Source of the DNA: Tretioscincus oriximinensis
Taxonomy: Eukaryota; Chordata; Lepidosauria; Squamata; Gymnophthalmidae
Length of the DNA stretch: 64,000 bases
Assembly (NCBI GenBank): GCA_022410635.1
Contig: JAJVDF010000002.1
Coordinates: 2,265,167-2,329,166, forward strand
Direction of reading: 5' to 3'
This document shows positions 1 to 11,050 of the stretch, piece after piece; within the stretch, counting starts at the first letter, position 1, and every line of letters begins with the position of its first letter. The notes beneath the pieces are model-generated. The model saw nothing but the letters and a program-made list of their open reading frames with translations. It was not told the DNA's origin and did not search any database. The position numbers and the translations under genes were made by a program.

Positions 1-2320
1 GTGGAAGGACTGCACCAAATGGACATGTTATATGGTGGAGTTTATGAAATTTTATATTTTTCAAGAAATGTGACTAAAAACCATTGGAATTAGTGCAAAG
101 CCGACTTGGTCAATTAAGTGGAACAAACTCATCGCCTATGGTATATTTGCTACAATGAATGAACTCTTGGTCCAATCTGTTCTAACATTCCTGGAATTAA
201 GACTAATTACATAATTTCCATCCTACATCTGTTCAGGAGGGTAGCGGGGTGGGTCCTGTGGGATTTCTCTGTATGTTGGTTATTTATCTGTATGGTGTGA
301 ATTTTTTTAAAATATTTTTTAAAAATGTACAGATTTATTGAAGATATTAAAATCTTGGCATATAGGAAACTAGGCAGCTTTCTCTACGAATGTGTAATGG
401 CCATCTAGTCCGATAATTTTCTGATAAATTTTTAAAATTGAAAGCATTCATAGAATCAGCATTGAAATGCAGTGGCTGATGACAGATATTTGCTATTTAC
501 TTATTCACAGTTATGGAAAAAGGTATTCAATATATTTAAATACTATATTTGCTTATTGGTTTTCTAATTCTTCAGATTTAAAACTGAATGATAGCTTTTT
601 ATTATTTGCTAATTTTAGTTAATTGAAGCATCTTAAGTTTTTTTAAAAAAAGTTATTGTTCACAAAATGCCAAAAAAATCTGTTTACATAAATATAGAGG
701 AGTCGATAACTACATAGCTGGTTAGCACTTTTGTATTACACAAACGGCGCAGTTCCTAAGGAGCCATTCTTTCATCTTAGAAATTCGATTTCAAAGCGTG
801 TTGGCCATGGAGAGGGATGAGCACTTTTTACTGGCCTTCAGCTCTAGCCAAGTCAGTTAGAGTTAAAATGTAATCTACATTTCAATGAGATAAATGAATA
901 TCACCCTTATCCTGGTGGGGAATGTAAGCCTTTGGGTGGGTGGGGAATTAATCCTGTAAGTCATTCTGAAAAGGAGCGAGGCATAAAAGCTCAATTATTA
1001 TTATTCTGTTCACTACTAAGATTTTCAAGTGATGGGAGACTGAAAACGTCTGTATGGCAGTTGCTTAAAATGAAAGAAGCAGTTTTTCATACTCCTCCAG
1101 ATACTGAATTGTTTTTAATTGTTCTTAAACTTTTTTAAAAAATAAAAAATTATTGAATATATCCAGATTGTATATTCAAATATAGTATTATATGAAGTTT
1201 ACATATATATTTTAATTGCGCCAACTGCTCTGCAAAAAGATTAGCAACAAATACAATTATGCATTCTGAACACAATGCCCAATCACAGAACCACTTTCCA
1301 ATTAAGTAAAATCTTAATTTACTTTTGTAGGACTCGGCTCCTGCCTTGCTGGGGAGATCTCCGTAGATTGACACTAGAGTTTGGGTCTTTTTGTGATTAA
1401 CTATTTTTAAAATGAAAGCAAGAAGTTTCATCTCTTTTCATTTTCATCTCTCTACATTTTTGTGCACGTAAGTTTTATTTCTATGCGCTTTCCCAAGTAG
1501 GCATATAGAAAATAGTTCAAGGTCATCCTGTACATCATGACACACCTTACTGCTGGTGTGTGCTTTTATTATAAATTTACCTGAACCTATAGTTAGCATT
1601 GGTGGTACAAACCTGGAATTAAGAATCCCTCTTCACACAAATTGTTTAAATAGGAATGCATAACAACAAAGCCACATCAAACCAGAACTATCCCCAGTGA
1701 AACAGTTAAAAATACAGTACCATTAGTATGGAGATTATAGCCAGCACAGGGCAAAAAAAACAGTTGTCTAGTTCTTGGTTTTTTTTACCTAATATCATCT
1801 CTCTCTGCAGCTACAATGTTCTCATTCCTAACATTGAGCCTTTAAAATTACACTTCTGTTCCTCACTTGGTAGGCAGATAATGCAGTTTTTAGAACAATT
1901 TTTTCCCCAGTTTTCCTTAGTTAACTCTACTTCTGAAGCCCTCTTTTTTGTTTTTCTTATTCAGCATAAACCTACTGAGCTGTAACAGCATCCGTTAATG
2001 AGTGACATAATCATTAAAAAATAAAAAAAGAATTGGAGCTTATGTAGGAATTATCCAGATCTCATGAGAAAAGCAAAATTACAGTTGTTCAAATATTTTA
2101 TTTTTTAAAAGTAATGATTGGTGCTTTTAATGCTCGTTTATTTTTTTATTTATGTTATTTATTTTAATTTCCCTTGAAACTAATAGCAAGGATGAGCTAT
2201 AAATGCATGCACATATGCATAAATAAATCCATAAACCCCTCTCAATTTTCTGTTCAACTTCTCTTAAATATTTTTAAGGCATTAATAGGATATGTGTGTA
2301 CTGCAGGTGGTTTTTGCACT
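1..2320. other. Intronic AT-rich DNA, no gene seen
   Basis: This stretch lies 3' of the classic PPP2R5C first exon on the minus strand, so it should be intron. Reading both strands I found no exon with splice sites, no RNA gene and no repeat I can name. The open frames here are short and lack splice signals or family resemblance. The next shared B56 core exon (the one beginning DVPPADQ in vertebrate PPP2R5C) is not visible anywhere between 1 and 14 kb, so it must lie beyond the left edge. Confidence 0.6.
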
Positions 2321-2325
2321 TTTCT

Positions 2326-2490
2326 AGCAAGGGAATATTGTAGTACTTTAGAAATGAAGCAAAATGGGTAGACAGCATGAGTTTAAGAAGTAGACTTGTC
2401 TACAAAACCTCATGCTGCATCCCTTTTTCTTTTTACTCTCTAAAGTGCAATGAGATTCCCTTGCTAGGAATTCAGACCAACACAGCTAAT
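2326..2490. repeat. Foldback repeat, about 165 bp
   Basis: The ends are inverted copies (TTCTAGCAAGGGAAT near 2330, ATTCCCTTGCTAGGAA near 2455). Inner segments pair as well: CAGCATGAG with CTCATGCTG, and GTAGAC with GTCTAC at the loop. The same family recurs near 8405, 18480, 38010, 46905 and 51005. The half-units contain AAGAAGTAGAC and GTCTAC..AAGC blocks that are common in reptile genomes. No coding capacity. The exact family name is not certain to me. Confidence 0.7.
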
Positions 2491-3084
2491 CCTTTAAGTT
2501 TTACTTTGAGATAAACTGTTCCAGCTGCCCATATCTATTGCAGCAGTTTACCAGAAAACAATGCCATACACATTTAGATGGGTGATTTAGGGCAGTGCCC
2601 ATGCTGGCCAAGAAACTTGCATGCACATTCAAGCTATACTGCAACATTTCAGATGCCCAAAATCAAAGGTTCCTGGTCTCAGAGCATATTTGTGGCACTG
2701 CCAAAACGGATCTCTTGCCAAATCCAGAACACAGAGATATGTAGTTTTCTCATTTCTCTGTAGTGCAGTCTAGACCACCAGTAGACTTTAAAAATAACTT
2801 CTACCGTGCTGACTACAAGGCTAGTTTGGGCTGCTTAGTTGGCCTATGCTCCATCCCCAGTGGATGGGGTGCTCCAAAGGGGGGGGGGGGGAGACACACT
2901 GTTCTGTACCAGTGTGAAGAAGAAAGAGGTCCTGAAGAAACTCCATAAAAACCAGAAACATCAATAACATAAGAGCCTCCATCTCTATTTTTATTCTTGT
3001 ATGCTGCTTTGGTTTCACTTTTGGAAAATGTTGAGATTCAAATGGCTCAAAAAACAAAGAATAGTACTAAGCAAATTATACATA
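2491..3084. other. Unassigned intronic DNA with a G run
   Basis: No gene is recognised. A run of about 13 G lies at 2879-2892, a likely length-variable site. The surrounding sequence matches none of the repeat families elsewhere in the window. Confidence 0.5.
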
Positions 3085-3440
3085 AAGGATTCTCCATTTG
3101 TGCCAGGGGCCATTTAGATATTTGTAACATCACTCGAGGGCCATATCCCTACTCCAAGGCCAAACACTTTCTCACTGAGACCATGTACCCTCCTGTCCAG
3201 GCTACCCCCCAGGGCACCCCCTTTCTCTGCCCATGCCTCCACAGCCAGATCCACAAAATCATGAGGTTTTCAATGCCTCCCATCTCCTTGCTCCCTCCCT
3301 CGCCTTCCTCCTTCCTCTTTTTGAAATTCACTTCATGTTTTTACAAAGTAAGGAACTTATTTAGCCAGGGAAGCCTAATGGTTCCTTGAGGAGCAAGCCG
3401 TATGTGGCCCCTGGGCCTTAAATTCCCCATCCATGCTGTA
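3085..3440 (-). mobile_element. hAT-like non-autonomous relic
   Basis: The sequence matches 12270-12597 in order: an ATTTGTAACA block, a C-rich centre, then CCAGGGAAGCCTAATGGTTC and GGGCCTTAAATTCCCCATCC. Read on the minus strand it begins GGATGGGGAATTTAAGGCCC, resembling the terminal CAGGGGTGGGGAACCT motif of Charlie-type hAT elements. Both copies lack a readable transposase. Target duplications are not clear, so the class is an inference. Confidence 0.55.
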
Positions 3441-3461
3441 AACCAACAAATAAGGGATTTC

Positions 3462-3522
3462 ATCAGTCATTTGATTGAAGTGTACAAATCATGCATGGGA
3501 TGGACAGAGTGAATAGAGAATA
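3462..3522 (+). mobile_element. CR1 (TTCTTATG-tail family), left part of a split copy
   Basis: It reads TTGATTGAAGTGTACAAA, CATGCATGGGATGGA and GTGAATAGAGAA, as in the intact copy at 21295-21345. It stops abruptly and resumes at about 4467. The interruption is a CR1 of the ATTCTATG-tail family, so this is a nested insertion. Confidence 0.8.
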
Positions 3523-4466
3523 TTTCAAGTGGAGTACCACAAGGGTCTGTCCTGGGCCCAGTGCTATTTAACATATTTATAAATGATCTAGATGAAGGAA
3601 TTGAAGGAAAACTTATCAAATTTGCTGATGACACAAAAATAGGCGGTGTTGCTAATACTAAACAAGATAGAGATAGGATTCAAAAAGATCTAGACAAACT
3701 TGAACAATGGGCTGAAACTAAAAGAATGGTATTTACCAGAGAGAAATGCAAGATCGTACATCTGGGCAAAAATAATGAAAACAGCACATATAGAATGGGA
3801 GGAATATGTCTGAGCAGCAGCACAGGTGAGAAGGACCTGGGTGTTTTAGTAGATCACAGATTAAACATGAGTCAGCAGTGTGAAGCAGCTGCAAAGAAGG
3901 CAAACACAATCCTGGAATGTATCAAGAGGGGCATAGAATCTCGCTCACGTGAAGTTATTATACCTCTCTACAGTACGTTGGTACGCCCCAATTTAAAAAG
4001 GACATTGATAAACTAGAGCAAGTACAAAAGAGAGTTACAAGGATGGTGAGTGGTCTGGAAACCATGTCCTATGAGGAAAGATTAAAGGATCTAGGGATGT
4101 TTAGTCTGCAAAAGAGAAGACTGAGAGGAGACCTGATAGCTGCCTACAAATATTTGAAGGGTTGTCACAGAGCAGAGGGATCAGCACTGTTCTCATTAGC
4201 ACATGGAAGAACTAGAAACAATGGAATGAAACTGCAGGGGAGTAGATTTAGATTAGATATCAGAAAAAACTTTCTAACAGTCAGGGTGATAAACCAGTGG
4301 AACTGTTTGCCACAGGGGGTGGTGAGTTCGCCGTCACTGGAAGTCTTCAAACAGAGNCTGGATAGTCATCTTTCTGGGATGGTTTAATGAATCCTGCATC
4401 GAGCAGGGGGTTGGACTTGATGACCCTGGAGGTCCCTTCCAACTCTATGATTCTATGATTCTATGA
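3523..4466 (+). pseudogene. CR1 LINE (ATTCTATG-tail family), 3' part of reverse transcriptase
   Basis: A 5'-truncated CR1 retrotransposon. An open frame at 3561-4016 reads through the end of the reverse transcriptase: LFNIFINDLD, then the catalytic FADD box (3621-3632, LIKFADDTKIGG), then the thumb and connection region (KDLGVLVDHRLNMSQQ). The frame breaks near 4000 where a short segment is missing. A second frame at 4043-4387 carries the C-terminal segment (LGMFSLQKRRLRGDLIAAYKYLKG). The element ends in the typical CR1 3' end, TGGAGGTCCCTTCCAACTCT followed by ATTCTATG repeats. The catalytic box is intact but the copy is dead because it is truncated, frameshifted and contains one N. It is inserted inside an older CR1. 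Confidence 0.93.
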
Positions 4467-4881
4467 CACAACACAAGGACCAAAGGGCACTCCTTAAAAC
4501 TGATGTGTAGAAAAATGAGAACAGACAAGGGAAAGTATTTTTTCACCCAGAGGGTCATTGGCCTGTGGAATTTACTTCCCGAAGATGTAGTGGTAGCTAA
4601 CAGCTTGAATAGTTTCGAGACAGAACTAGACAAGGTTATGGACACCAGGGGTATAAATGGGTACTAGAATGGGCGTCTGGATGTTGCCTCCGGGATGGAG
4701 CAACAGGCAGGACTCCTGAGATATCATTTGCAGGGAGTCATGAACAGGTGCATATTTTGCTTTCCTCTGTTCGGACTGCCCAGGTGTATCTGGTGGGCCG
4801 CTGTGTGAGACAGAATGCTGGACTTGATGGGCTGTGGCCTGATCCAGTATGGCTCTTCTTATGTTCTTATTTGCAAACCAT
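4467..4881 (+). mobile_element. CR1 (TTCTTATG-tail family), 3' part of a split copy
   Basis: It continues the fragment at 3462-3522: ACAACACAAGGACCAAAGGGC, GGTCATTGGCCTGTGGAATT, GGATGGAGCAACAGGCAGGA, and ends ATGGCTCTTCTTATGTTCTT. The same 3' end occurs at least ten times in the window on both strands, making it the commonest repeat here. Confidence 0.9.
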
Positions 4882-6204
4882 TTTTTTTTGGCTGAAGGAC
4901 AATACAAAAGTGACTTGGGTTCTTTCTTTGGTAGGCAAAGTAGGATAGTACTTACTGATTAACTACGTCAATTCTTAAATGAAGTTGCATTTTCAAATCA
5001 TGGAAAAAAGAACCCATTCAGCTTCTTCTAACAAAAGCTTGACTTACTGTGCAAACACACAGTATGACAAGAGAATGTAGTTTTTGCAACAGGTGGGAAC
5101 ACATACAGTAATTCAGACAACAGCCCCACCGACCTTATTTTATTCACTATGTCTTTTGTACTGACAGTTCTGTTCTTTCATGCAAAGCAGTGATGAAAAA
5201 AAGAATGAGATTTAAGTTGTCTTCAATGTTTAGAGATGTTTTCCATTCCTCTTTTCTTAATTCTGTATGGATTGACTGACCATCTTACTCAGCCAAAGCA
5301 TGCACTACGCAATATAAAAATGACACCCAGGAACCTCCTTATGCAATAAAAAGGTGTGTTGTACCTTTCAGGCAGAGCATATTAAGTAATTTTGAGAACA
5401 GGGAGCGCACCATGCCTATAACCGTGTCAACATCAAAATAGCAGGTCACAACATGCTTGTTCCAGCCAATGTGAGGTATTTTGGAAAACTGTCCAGAAGG
5501 CAGAAATGCAAGACCCAGAGAGTATACCACTAGTGCCTTTGACATAGTTGAATGATAGTACAAATGATAGGAGTGAAGCTAGTAGGCAATCATTGTAGCC
5601 TTTCTGTCTGCATTCCTTGTACAGACATATTATAGGCATTATAGATCAGGAGTGCAAAATGCTCATTCCAGTGCTATATCCCTGCGTGTTGAATAGAAAA
5701 TATCAAGGTAATTCTATGAGCTCTCATAGACTAAGGCTACTTTCTTCAGATGCAGTGGAATGAATTACTGTCTAGGGACAGACATTTATAGCAAAATAAA
5801 TGCAAATGAGTGAGAAGATGATGAATTAAATAACGATAACAAGGGTCATTAAGGAAATTTTGGGAGGAAGCATGTGTGTGTGTTTTTGTGTGTGTGAGTC
5901 TGTGTGCGTGCATGGAGAGTAAACCAAGTGTTGGAAAATTAAACAAATGCAAAAATGTGGAAGGAGGAACAGTCCAAAATATCTCCCCAAAAGCTGACAT
6001 GTTAATGCTAGAAAACCATTGTCTCTCATCAGCCCCTATCAATGGACTGCAATTTGTACATCTATTTCAATTCTGTTGGTTTTTTTTCCAAAACATCTTT
6101 TGTAGTCTTTTTTCTTCAAAGATAGTTGATCTGAAGTAGTAAGGTGGAATATCCTGGAAAATTGAAGTATCCTGCAGTAGTTTTTTTGTATTCCTAATCT
6201 GATG
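4882..6204. other. Intronic DNA, no gene seen
   Basis: AT-rich sequence with a short TG-rich tract at about 5873-5910. Open frames near 5340-5640 and 5746-6042 on the minus strand look like chance frames. I see no splice sites and no family resemblance. Confidence 0.5.
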
Positions 6205-6405
6205 TAAACTGTCCATGGACCAACAGGCAGTACTCCTGAAATGCCATTTGCAGGGAGTCATGAACAGGTGCATATTTTGCTTTCCTCTGTTCAGACTGCC
6301 CAGGTGCATCTGGTGGGCATCTGTATGAGACAGAATGCTGGACTAAATGGCCTCTAGCCTGATCCAGTATGGCTCTTCTTATGTTCTTATGTTCATATGT
6401 TCCTT
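6205..6405 (+). mobile_element. CR1 3' end fragment
   Basis: It carries CAACAGGCAGTACTCCTGAA, CATTTGCAGGGAGTCATGAA, GGACTAAATGGCC and a TTCTTATGTTCTTATG tail. It is 5'-truncated, with no coding sequence left. The tail repeat also drifts to TTCATATGTTCC. Confidence 0.9.
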
Positions 6406-6704
6406 TTGTTAATCTCCAAAATGTTACAAACCTCCCTTGTGGGATTTTCTGAACAAAGATTAACATGGCTCCTTCTTTGAAATATAACTTAAAAGTAAAT
6501 GGTACTGCCATGGGCACACGGATGACACCTCAATATGCCAACATCTTCCTGGTATACTAATGTACAGCAGTGACAAAAAGTTCTACAATACAGTGCAAAC
6601 TCTTTTTGATAACATTTTACCTTGTCAAGCAATTCCAGTTTTAAGCAAATAGTTTTAACACTCTTTAAGAATGCTACTATCTCATTTAAAAACATTCAAA
6701 CAAA

Positions 6705-6830
6705 ACAAGAACAAGAACATAGGAACACAAGAATGTAAGAGAAATCCTGCTGAGTCAGGCTACTGCATTACTGTTTCACATAGTGGCCCGTCAATTGTTT
6801 TTAGACATCTCAAGCTTCCCTCCCTGTCTG
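6705..6830 (-). mobile_element. CR1 3' end fragment, diverged
   Basis: It begins AAGAACATAGGAACACAAGAA and continues CCTGCTGAGTCAGGC, then CACATAGTGGCCCGTCAATTG, the reverse complement of the common CR1 tail. It is more diverged than the neighbouring plus-strand copy at 6205-6405. The right limit is uncertain. Confidence 0.75.
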
Positions 6831-7063
6831 CTGAGTGGGTGGTGTCAATCCACCTGGCCCTTACAACCTGGGAGGAGGGAGATGAGAGAGCTAGGTATCA
6901 ACTTCTATGGTGGCAGGGTTGACTATGAAACTGCAANATGTACAGCGCAAAGAAAAAAGTGTCATGATTGGCAGCTGCACATAGAAGTGAAGAAAATGAT
7001 TTTGGATGAACCGCCTAAGTTAACAGGGTATAGCAATTACAATGAGAAGTGCATAGTTTTAGC

Positions 7064-7337
7064 CAGTGCTTTTTTTCCAGAAAAAAAGGTGACGTACTAA
7101 CGCTGGCGAGGGGGGGGGGGGGGGGGTTTGACCGCGGGGGTCCCAATGCCCCCCGTCGCTACCGCCGCCCCCCCCGCCCGCCTAAACTCCGCAGTACTGG
7201 AGGCTTTTTTTGTGCCGGAACGCGCCGGAACGCAATACCGGCACCTTTTATTTAGGCGGGCGGGGGGCGGGGCGGCGGCCCCCCGCCTGCCTAAATAAAA
7301 GGTGCCGGTACTGCGTTCCGGCACAAAAAAAGCCCTA
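7064..7337. mobile_element. hAT MITE with 8-bp target duplication and GC-rich core
   Basis: A 274-bp element flanked by a perfect direct repeat GTTTTAGC (7056-7063 and 7338-7345), the 8-bp duplication expected of hAT transposition. The ends are CAGTGCTTTTTTTCC and, inverted, TAGGGCTTTTTTTGTGCC. The core is a large imperfect palindrome containing ACGCGCCGGAACGC, GGCACCTTTTATTTAGG and its inverse, plus long G and C runs. There is no coding sequence. A second member, with its own perfect duplication, is at 30991-31328. Confidence 0.9.
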
Positions 7338-7377
7338 GTTTTAGCACAGTATAGGTTGGTCCAGTTACTGCATACAT

Positions 7378-7972
7378 CAGGGTGGGCAAACATTTTGGAG
7401 TCAAGAGCCATTTTGTGGCCACGCCCCATTCCCAGGGTGACTTGGGGGCTGCACGGTCATGCCCCCTTCCCAAGCCTCGCCCCTTCCCAAGACTTTTTCC
7501 TTTACATTCTTTTTTTCTTTCCTGCTTTCCTTCTTTCTTTTTTTCTTTCCTTTCAGGTTTGCAGACACGATGCATAGCAAGAGCAGTTCTGGACATCATC
7601 AGTGAACGACTGCCACCTCCCTGACTCAGCCGCCTGCCTGTGGTTGTGCCCAGGTGCTGTACACCGCGCATAAACAGCAGTTTCTGGTCCAGCTGCTGTG
7701 CAGTGTCTAGCCACAGGCAGGCAGCAGAGTCATGCAGGCAGAAGTTGTTCGCTGCCAATGTCTGGAACTTGGGGGTGTGCAGCTTGTCTGGATGACATGA
7801 GCACAGAGCATAAAATCAAGATCAGCTCCGGACATTTTGGGAAGGTAAAACGGGAAAAATCCCCCCCCCCCTCGGGTCTTCTGGTGAGGTCAGAGCCACA
7901 CTCAGGTGGCCAAAGAGCTGCAGTTTCAGATCTGTGGCATAGATGATGCTCATCACCCTTCAGTGAAAAAAG
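7378..7972. mobile_element. hAT-like element with internal palindrome
   Basis: It begins CAGGGTGGGCAAACATTTTG, the type of end seen in Charlie-like hAT elements. Towards the right it contains GTGGCCAAAGAGCTGCAGTT and ends near TGCTCATCACCC. Internally, 7583-7660 and 7690-7770 are inverted copies (CTGGACATCATCAGTGAACG against CGCTGCCAATGTCTGGAA, and CGCCTGCCTGTGG against CCACAGGCAGGC). A CT-rich tract lies at 7500-7555 and a C run at 7861-7870. No clear target duplication was found. The open frames here are not convincing genes. Confidence 0.6.
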
Positions 7973-8404
7973 CAGGGTATAAAGACCCAGTTCTTCATTG
8001 TCATGGGGGATCCAATCATTAGAAATATGGATAAATATAGGGAATATTGACTCCATGGTGTCTTACATGTAAAGAATTTGGAATTCATGTAGTGGTCTAT
8101 GTAGGTTGGTAGACCGAGAAAGATGTTTCTCCAACCAGGGAAGAGTTCCCCACCCAAAAAATCGGTTCTACTAGTCATTGATAAACCTATTTTCCAAGAA
8201 TTTGTTCAAAACTTTCTTCAAGCTATCATTGCATTGACACAGTAGAAAGGAAACTACTTTTCCTGGATAATCGTCTCCTGCCTATTAGTTTCATAAAGTT
8301 CTCCTGGTTCTAGATCCCTGTAGTCTGATTTCATTAGAGGGGTCTTCCAGATTGTTGATAAATTTTATTAGCCTTTTCCAGTACTTTTACTAGGTCCACT
8401 AGAG

Positions 8405-8518
8405 CATCTGAAGAAGTAGACCTGTCTACGAAAGCTTATGCCAACCACTTTTCTCAAAGTGCTGCTAGCTCCTTTGCTGGACTTTCTGCTAGACTAACAC
8501 GGCTATTTCTCTGAAATA
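8405..8518 (+). repeat. Half unit of the foldback repeat, inserted in CR1
   Basis: It reads CATCTGAAGAAGTAGACCTG, CTACGAAAGCTTATGCC, and ends AGACTAACACGGC. The CR1 sequence reads on either side (ACTAGGTCCACTAG before, AGGTCCACAATAAC after), with AGGTCCAC duplicated around the insertion. Confidence 0.75.
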
Positions 8519-9202
8519 GGTCCACAATAACTTTCCTAAGGTATGATAACCAGAATTGCAGCTTTCAAAATGTGGCCTCAAGACAAATTTATAAAGAAAA
8601 ACAATAAAGTTTGCTGGCTTATTTTCTATACCCTTTCTAATTATCTCTAGCACTGAATTTGCTTTTTTTACACTGCTGAATACTGAGTTGGTACTTTGAA
8701 TTGTCCACCAAAAATTTTGAGTCTCCTTTTCTTTTCTAACACAAAAAACTCAGCTCGTTTTAATTAATAGGTACTGTTTAATTGGCTTGTTTGCTCCATT
8801 GTGCATTATTGGCACTTACTGAGATTTATGTGCATTTGCTGCTTGCTTGTACACTCACCTAATATCAAGAGATTCCTTTGGAACTTATCACAATTACATT
8901 CATTTTTTATTACCCTGAAGAATTTAATGTTTTCAGCAAATCTTGTTATCTCACTGTTTATCCCTACTTTCTAGATCACTGATGAACACTTTCAAAGACA
9001 TTGGTCACAATACTGAAGCTTAGTGAACCAAATTTTATATTTTTATTATTACACTTTGTTTCCTGTTGTTACACCAGTTACCAACCTCTTATTCCACAAT
9101 GGATGTGTTTTTTAGGAGTTTTAGATACATAAGCAGTTTTATCAAAAGATAGACAATGTCAACTGGATTGCATTGATTCACAAGCTTGTTGACCTTGTTG
9201 AA

Positions 9203-9328
9203 GAGTCAAAGAGTTGGAAGGGACCTCAAGGGTCATCAGGTCCAACCCCCTGCTCAATGCAGGATTCATTAAACTATCCCAGACAGATGACTGTACAGCC
9301 TCTGTTTAAAGACTTTCAGCAAAGGAGA
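9203..9328 (-). mobile_element. CR1 (ATTCTATG-tail family) 3' end, nested
   Basis: It contains AGAGTTGGAAGGGACCTCAA, CAACCCCCTGCTCAATGCAG and ATTCATTAAACTATCCCAGA, the reverse complement of the 3' end seen at 4340-4450. The ATTCTATG tail itself has been lost. It interrupts the older CR1 between a segment ending TTGTTGACCTTGTTG and one starting AGGAGAATTGTAATAGGT. Confidence 0.85.
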
Positions 9329-9619
9329 ATTGTAATAGGTTGGCAAGACATTATTTACCTTTGCAGAAGCTATACTGACTGTCCTTCAACAATGCTTGCT
9401 CCTCTAGTGTATCTTTAATGATGGTTTCATCATTTTATCTGATGTTAAGGCATTTACTCTGTAATTCTCAACACAGCCTGTCACACAAAATTAATGCAGA
9501 AATACAAGTTACTGTAGAACCTCAAATTCTTTGAAAAGACAAAGGACACAAGCCTAAGCTACAGAACAGGGCTAACACAAAATTTCCTATAACCTCCCAA
9601 CAGAGATACACCACCAATG

Positions 9620-10105
9620 TCATACTTTTTAATTTATTTATATTTAGACCCCACCCTATACTCGAAGGTCTCAGGGTGGCCAACAATAAAGCATCAATGA
9701 CAAAATTAACAAATTAAAAACAGTATAAAACAATACCTAAAAGTGAGGGCAAAAATGAAAGAGCGAAAGAGGTGCATCTTCAGAGATCTTCCAAAAGAAT
9801 ACAATGATAATGACAGACGCACCTCAAGGGAGAGACTATTCCATAGACCGAGAAGCCCCTACCCTGGGTCCCCACTCAATTTGCTGTTGAAAGGGGTGGT
9901 ACAATCAGGAGGCTTCAGCACCTTGTTAAAGCTCATCTCTTCACCATGTTTAGCTCCTTCCGATAAAGATCCTGCTGAGGTGGAGGATTTTACTTATTGT
10001 TTTACATTTAAGAATATGCCATTGATTTTATTGATGCTTTTTGAAATTATGATTCTCCCTGGGACTATTTGGTGATGAGTAGGATGTGGATGCAGAGGAA
10101 TAAAT
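9620..10105 (-). mobile_element. L2-type LINE 3' end
   Basis: It reads TTTATTTATATTTAGACCCC, CGAAGGTCTCAGGGTGGCC and GGGAGAGACTATTCCATAGA, the reverse complement of an L2 C-terminal frame and its AT-rich tail. The closest relatives in the window are 59005-59560 and 47942-48735. The right part (9910-10105) is more diverged and may be a second LINE tail. Confidence 0.75.
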
Positions 10106-10372
10106 AAATATCTGGACAAATTCTGTCCAATTCTGTAGAATTACAGAATTTCAATTATACAGTACTTTATACTTCAGACAAAATAATGGAAATGACATGT
10201 ACTAAGCCTGGGAGGCAGAACGATCAATTAACTATAAACACTAAAAATAGGCATACAATAGAGGAAGAGTTTTGGTGAAAATTACATAGCTTTTTTTAAA
10301 CAATGGAGAGTTCTGCTCAGTAGCCTATGCTGGTCAACACCAAATCTTACAAATATTTTTTTAGCGATAAGA

Positions 10373-11050
10373 AAAGACCTGATGAATCGGGCTACAGCAC
10401 ATCTAATCAAGCATTCTGTCTCACACAGTGGCCCACCAATTGCACCTTGCAGTCTCAAACAGAAGAAGGCAAAATCTTCAACTGTTCTTGACTCCTGGAA
10501 AATGCTATTTCAGGAATACTGCCTGGTGCACCATCCCAGAGGCAGTATCAAGAATCCATAGCTATTGATATACCTAGCTTCCATGAATTTGTCTAATCAT
10601 ATCTTAAAGCTATCCAGGCTACTAGCTACCTCTTCTGGAACTAAATTCCATAGACTAATGACCCACTGGATGAAAAAATACTTCCCTTTGTTTGTCCTAA
10701 CTCTTCTGCTCATCAACTATAAGGAATGCACCCCTGGTGCTGTATGCTAGAGAATTTTTTAATTCAATTTATCCATCCCATGCATGATTTTATAACTTCA
10801 ATCTGATCACCTCTTAAATGCCACCTTTCGAAGCAGAAGAGATTCAGACATTGCAGGTGTATTCTTGTTGCCCTCTTCTGCACTTTTCCCAATTCAACAA
10901 TATTTTTTGTAATGTGTGATGACCAGAATTGTACACAGTATTCCAAATGTGGCCTCACCATAGATTTATAAAGAGGCAAAAAGATACTTGCCGACTTATT
11001 TTCAATTCCTTTCCTAATTATCCCTAACATTGAATTTGCCTTTTTTCATT
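10373..11050 (-). mobile_element. CR1 (TTCTTATG-tail family), 3' part
   Basis: The minus strand carries about 680 bp of CR1. A frame at 10764-11030 reads LGIIRKGIENKSASIFLPLY and HLEYCVQFWSSHI, the C-terminal part of the reverse transcriptase ORF. The 3' end (CAGCACATCTAATCAAGCAT, CACACAGTGGCCCACCAATT) follows at 10385-10445. There are small gaps and frameshifts. It has the same structure as the copies at 24546, 40405 and 43873. Confidence 0.9.

Larger units (their letters stand above)
8190..9450 (-). mobile_element. Old CR1 LINE copy with two nested insertions
   Basis: Read on the minus strand this is the reverse transcriptase part of a CR1. The region around 9140-9180 is the reverse complement of the segment encoding the VDIVYLDF motif. 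8520-8720 and 8200-8400 hold the downstream C-terminal and 3' sequence (ATGATAACCAGAATTGCAG and similar). It is highly diverged with many stops. It is interrupted by a foldback repeat at 8405-8518 and by a CR1 3' end at 9203-9328. The long AT-rich part at 8720-9100 still aligns in order with CR1 but weakly. Confidence 0.7.

Noticed and set aside
5339..5639. Two overlapping minus-strand frames of 68-74 codons
   Set aside because: They are in different frames over the same bases and resemble no family. No splice sites suit the PPP2R5C phase.
7291..7758. 155-codon minus-strand frame rich in K and E
   Set aside because: The KKEGKQERKKE part is a translated CT-rich tract and the rest is transposon palindrome.
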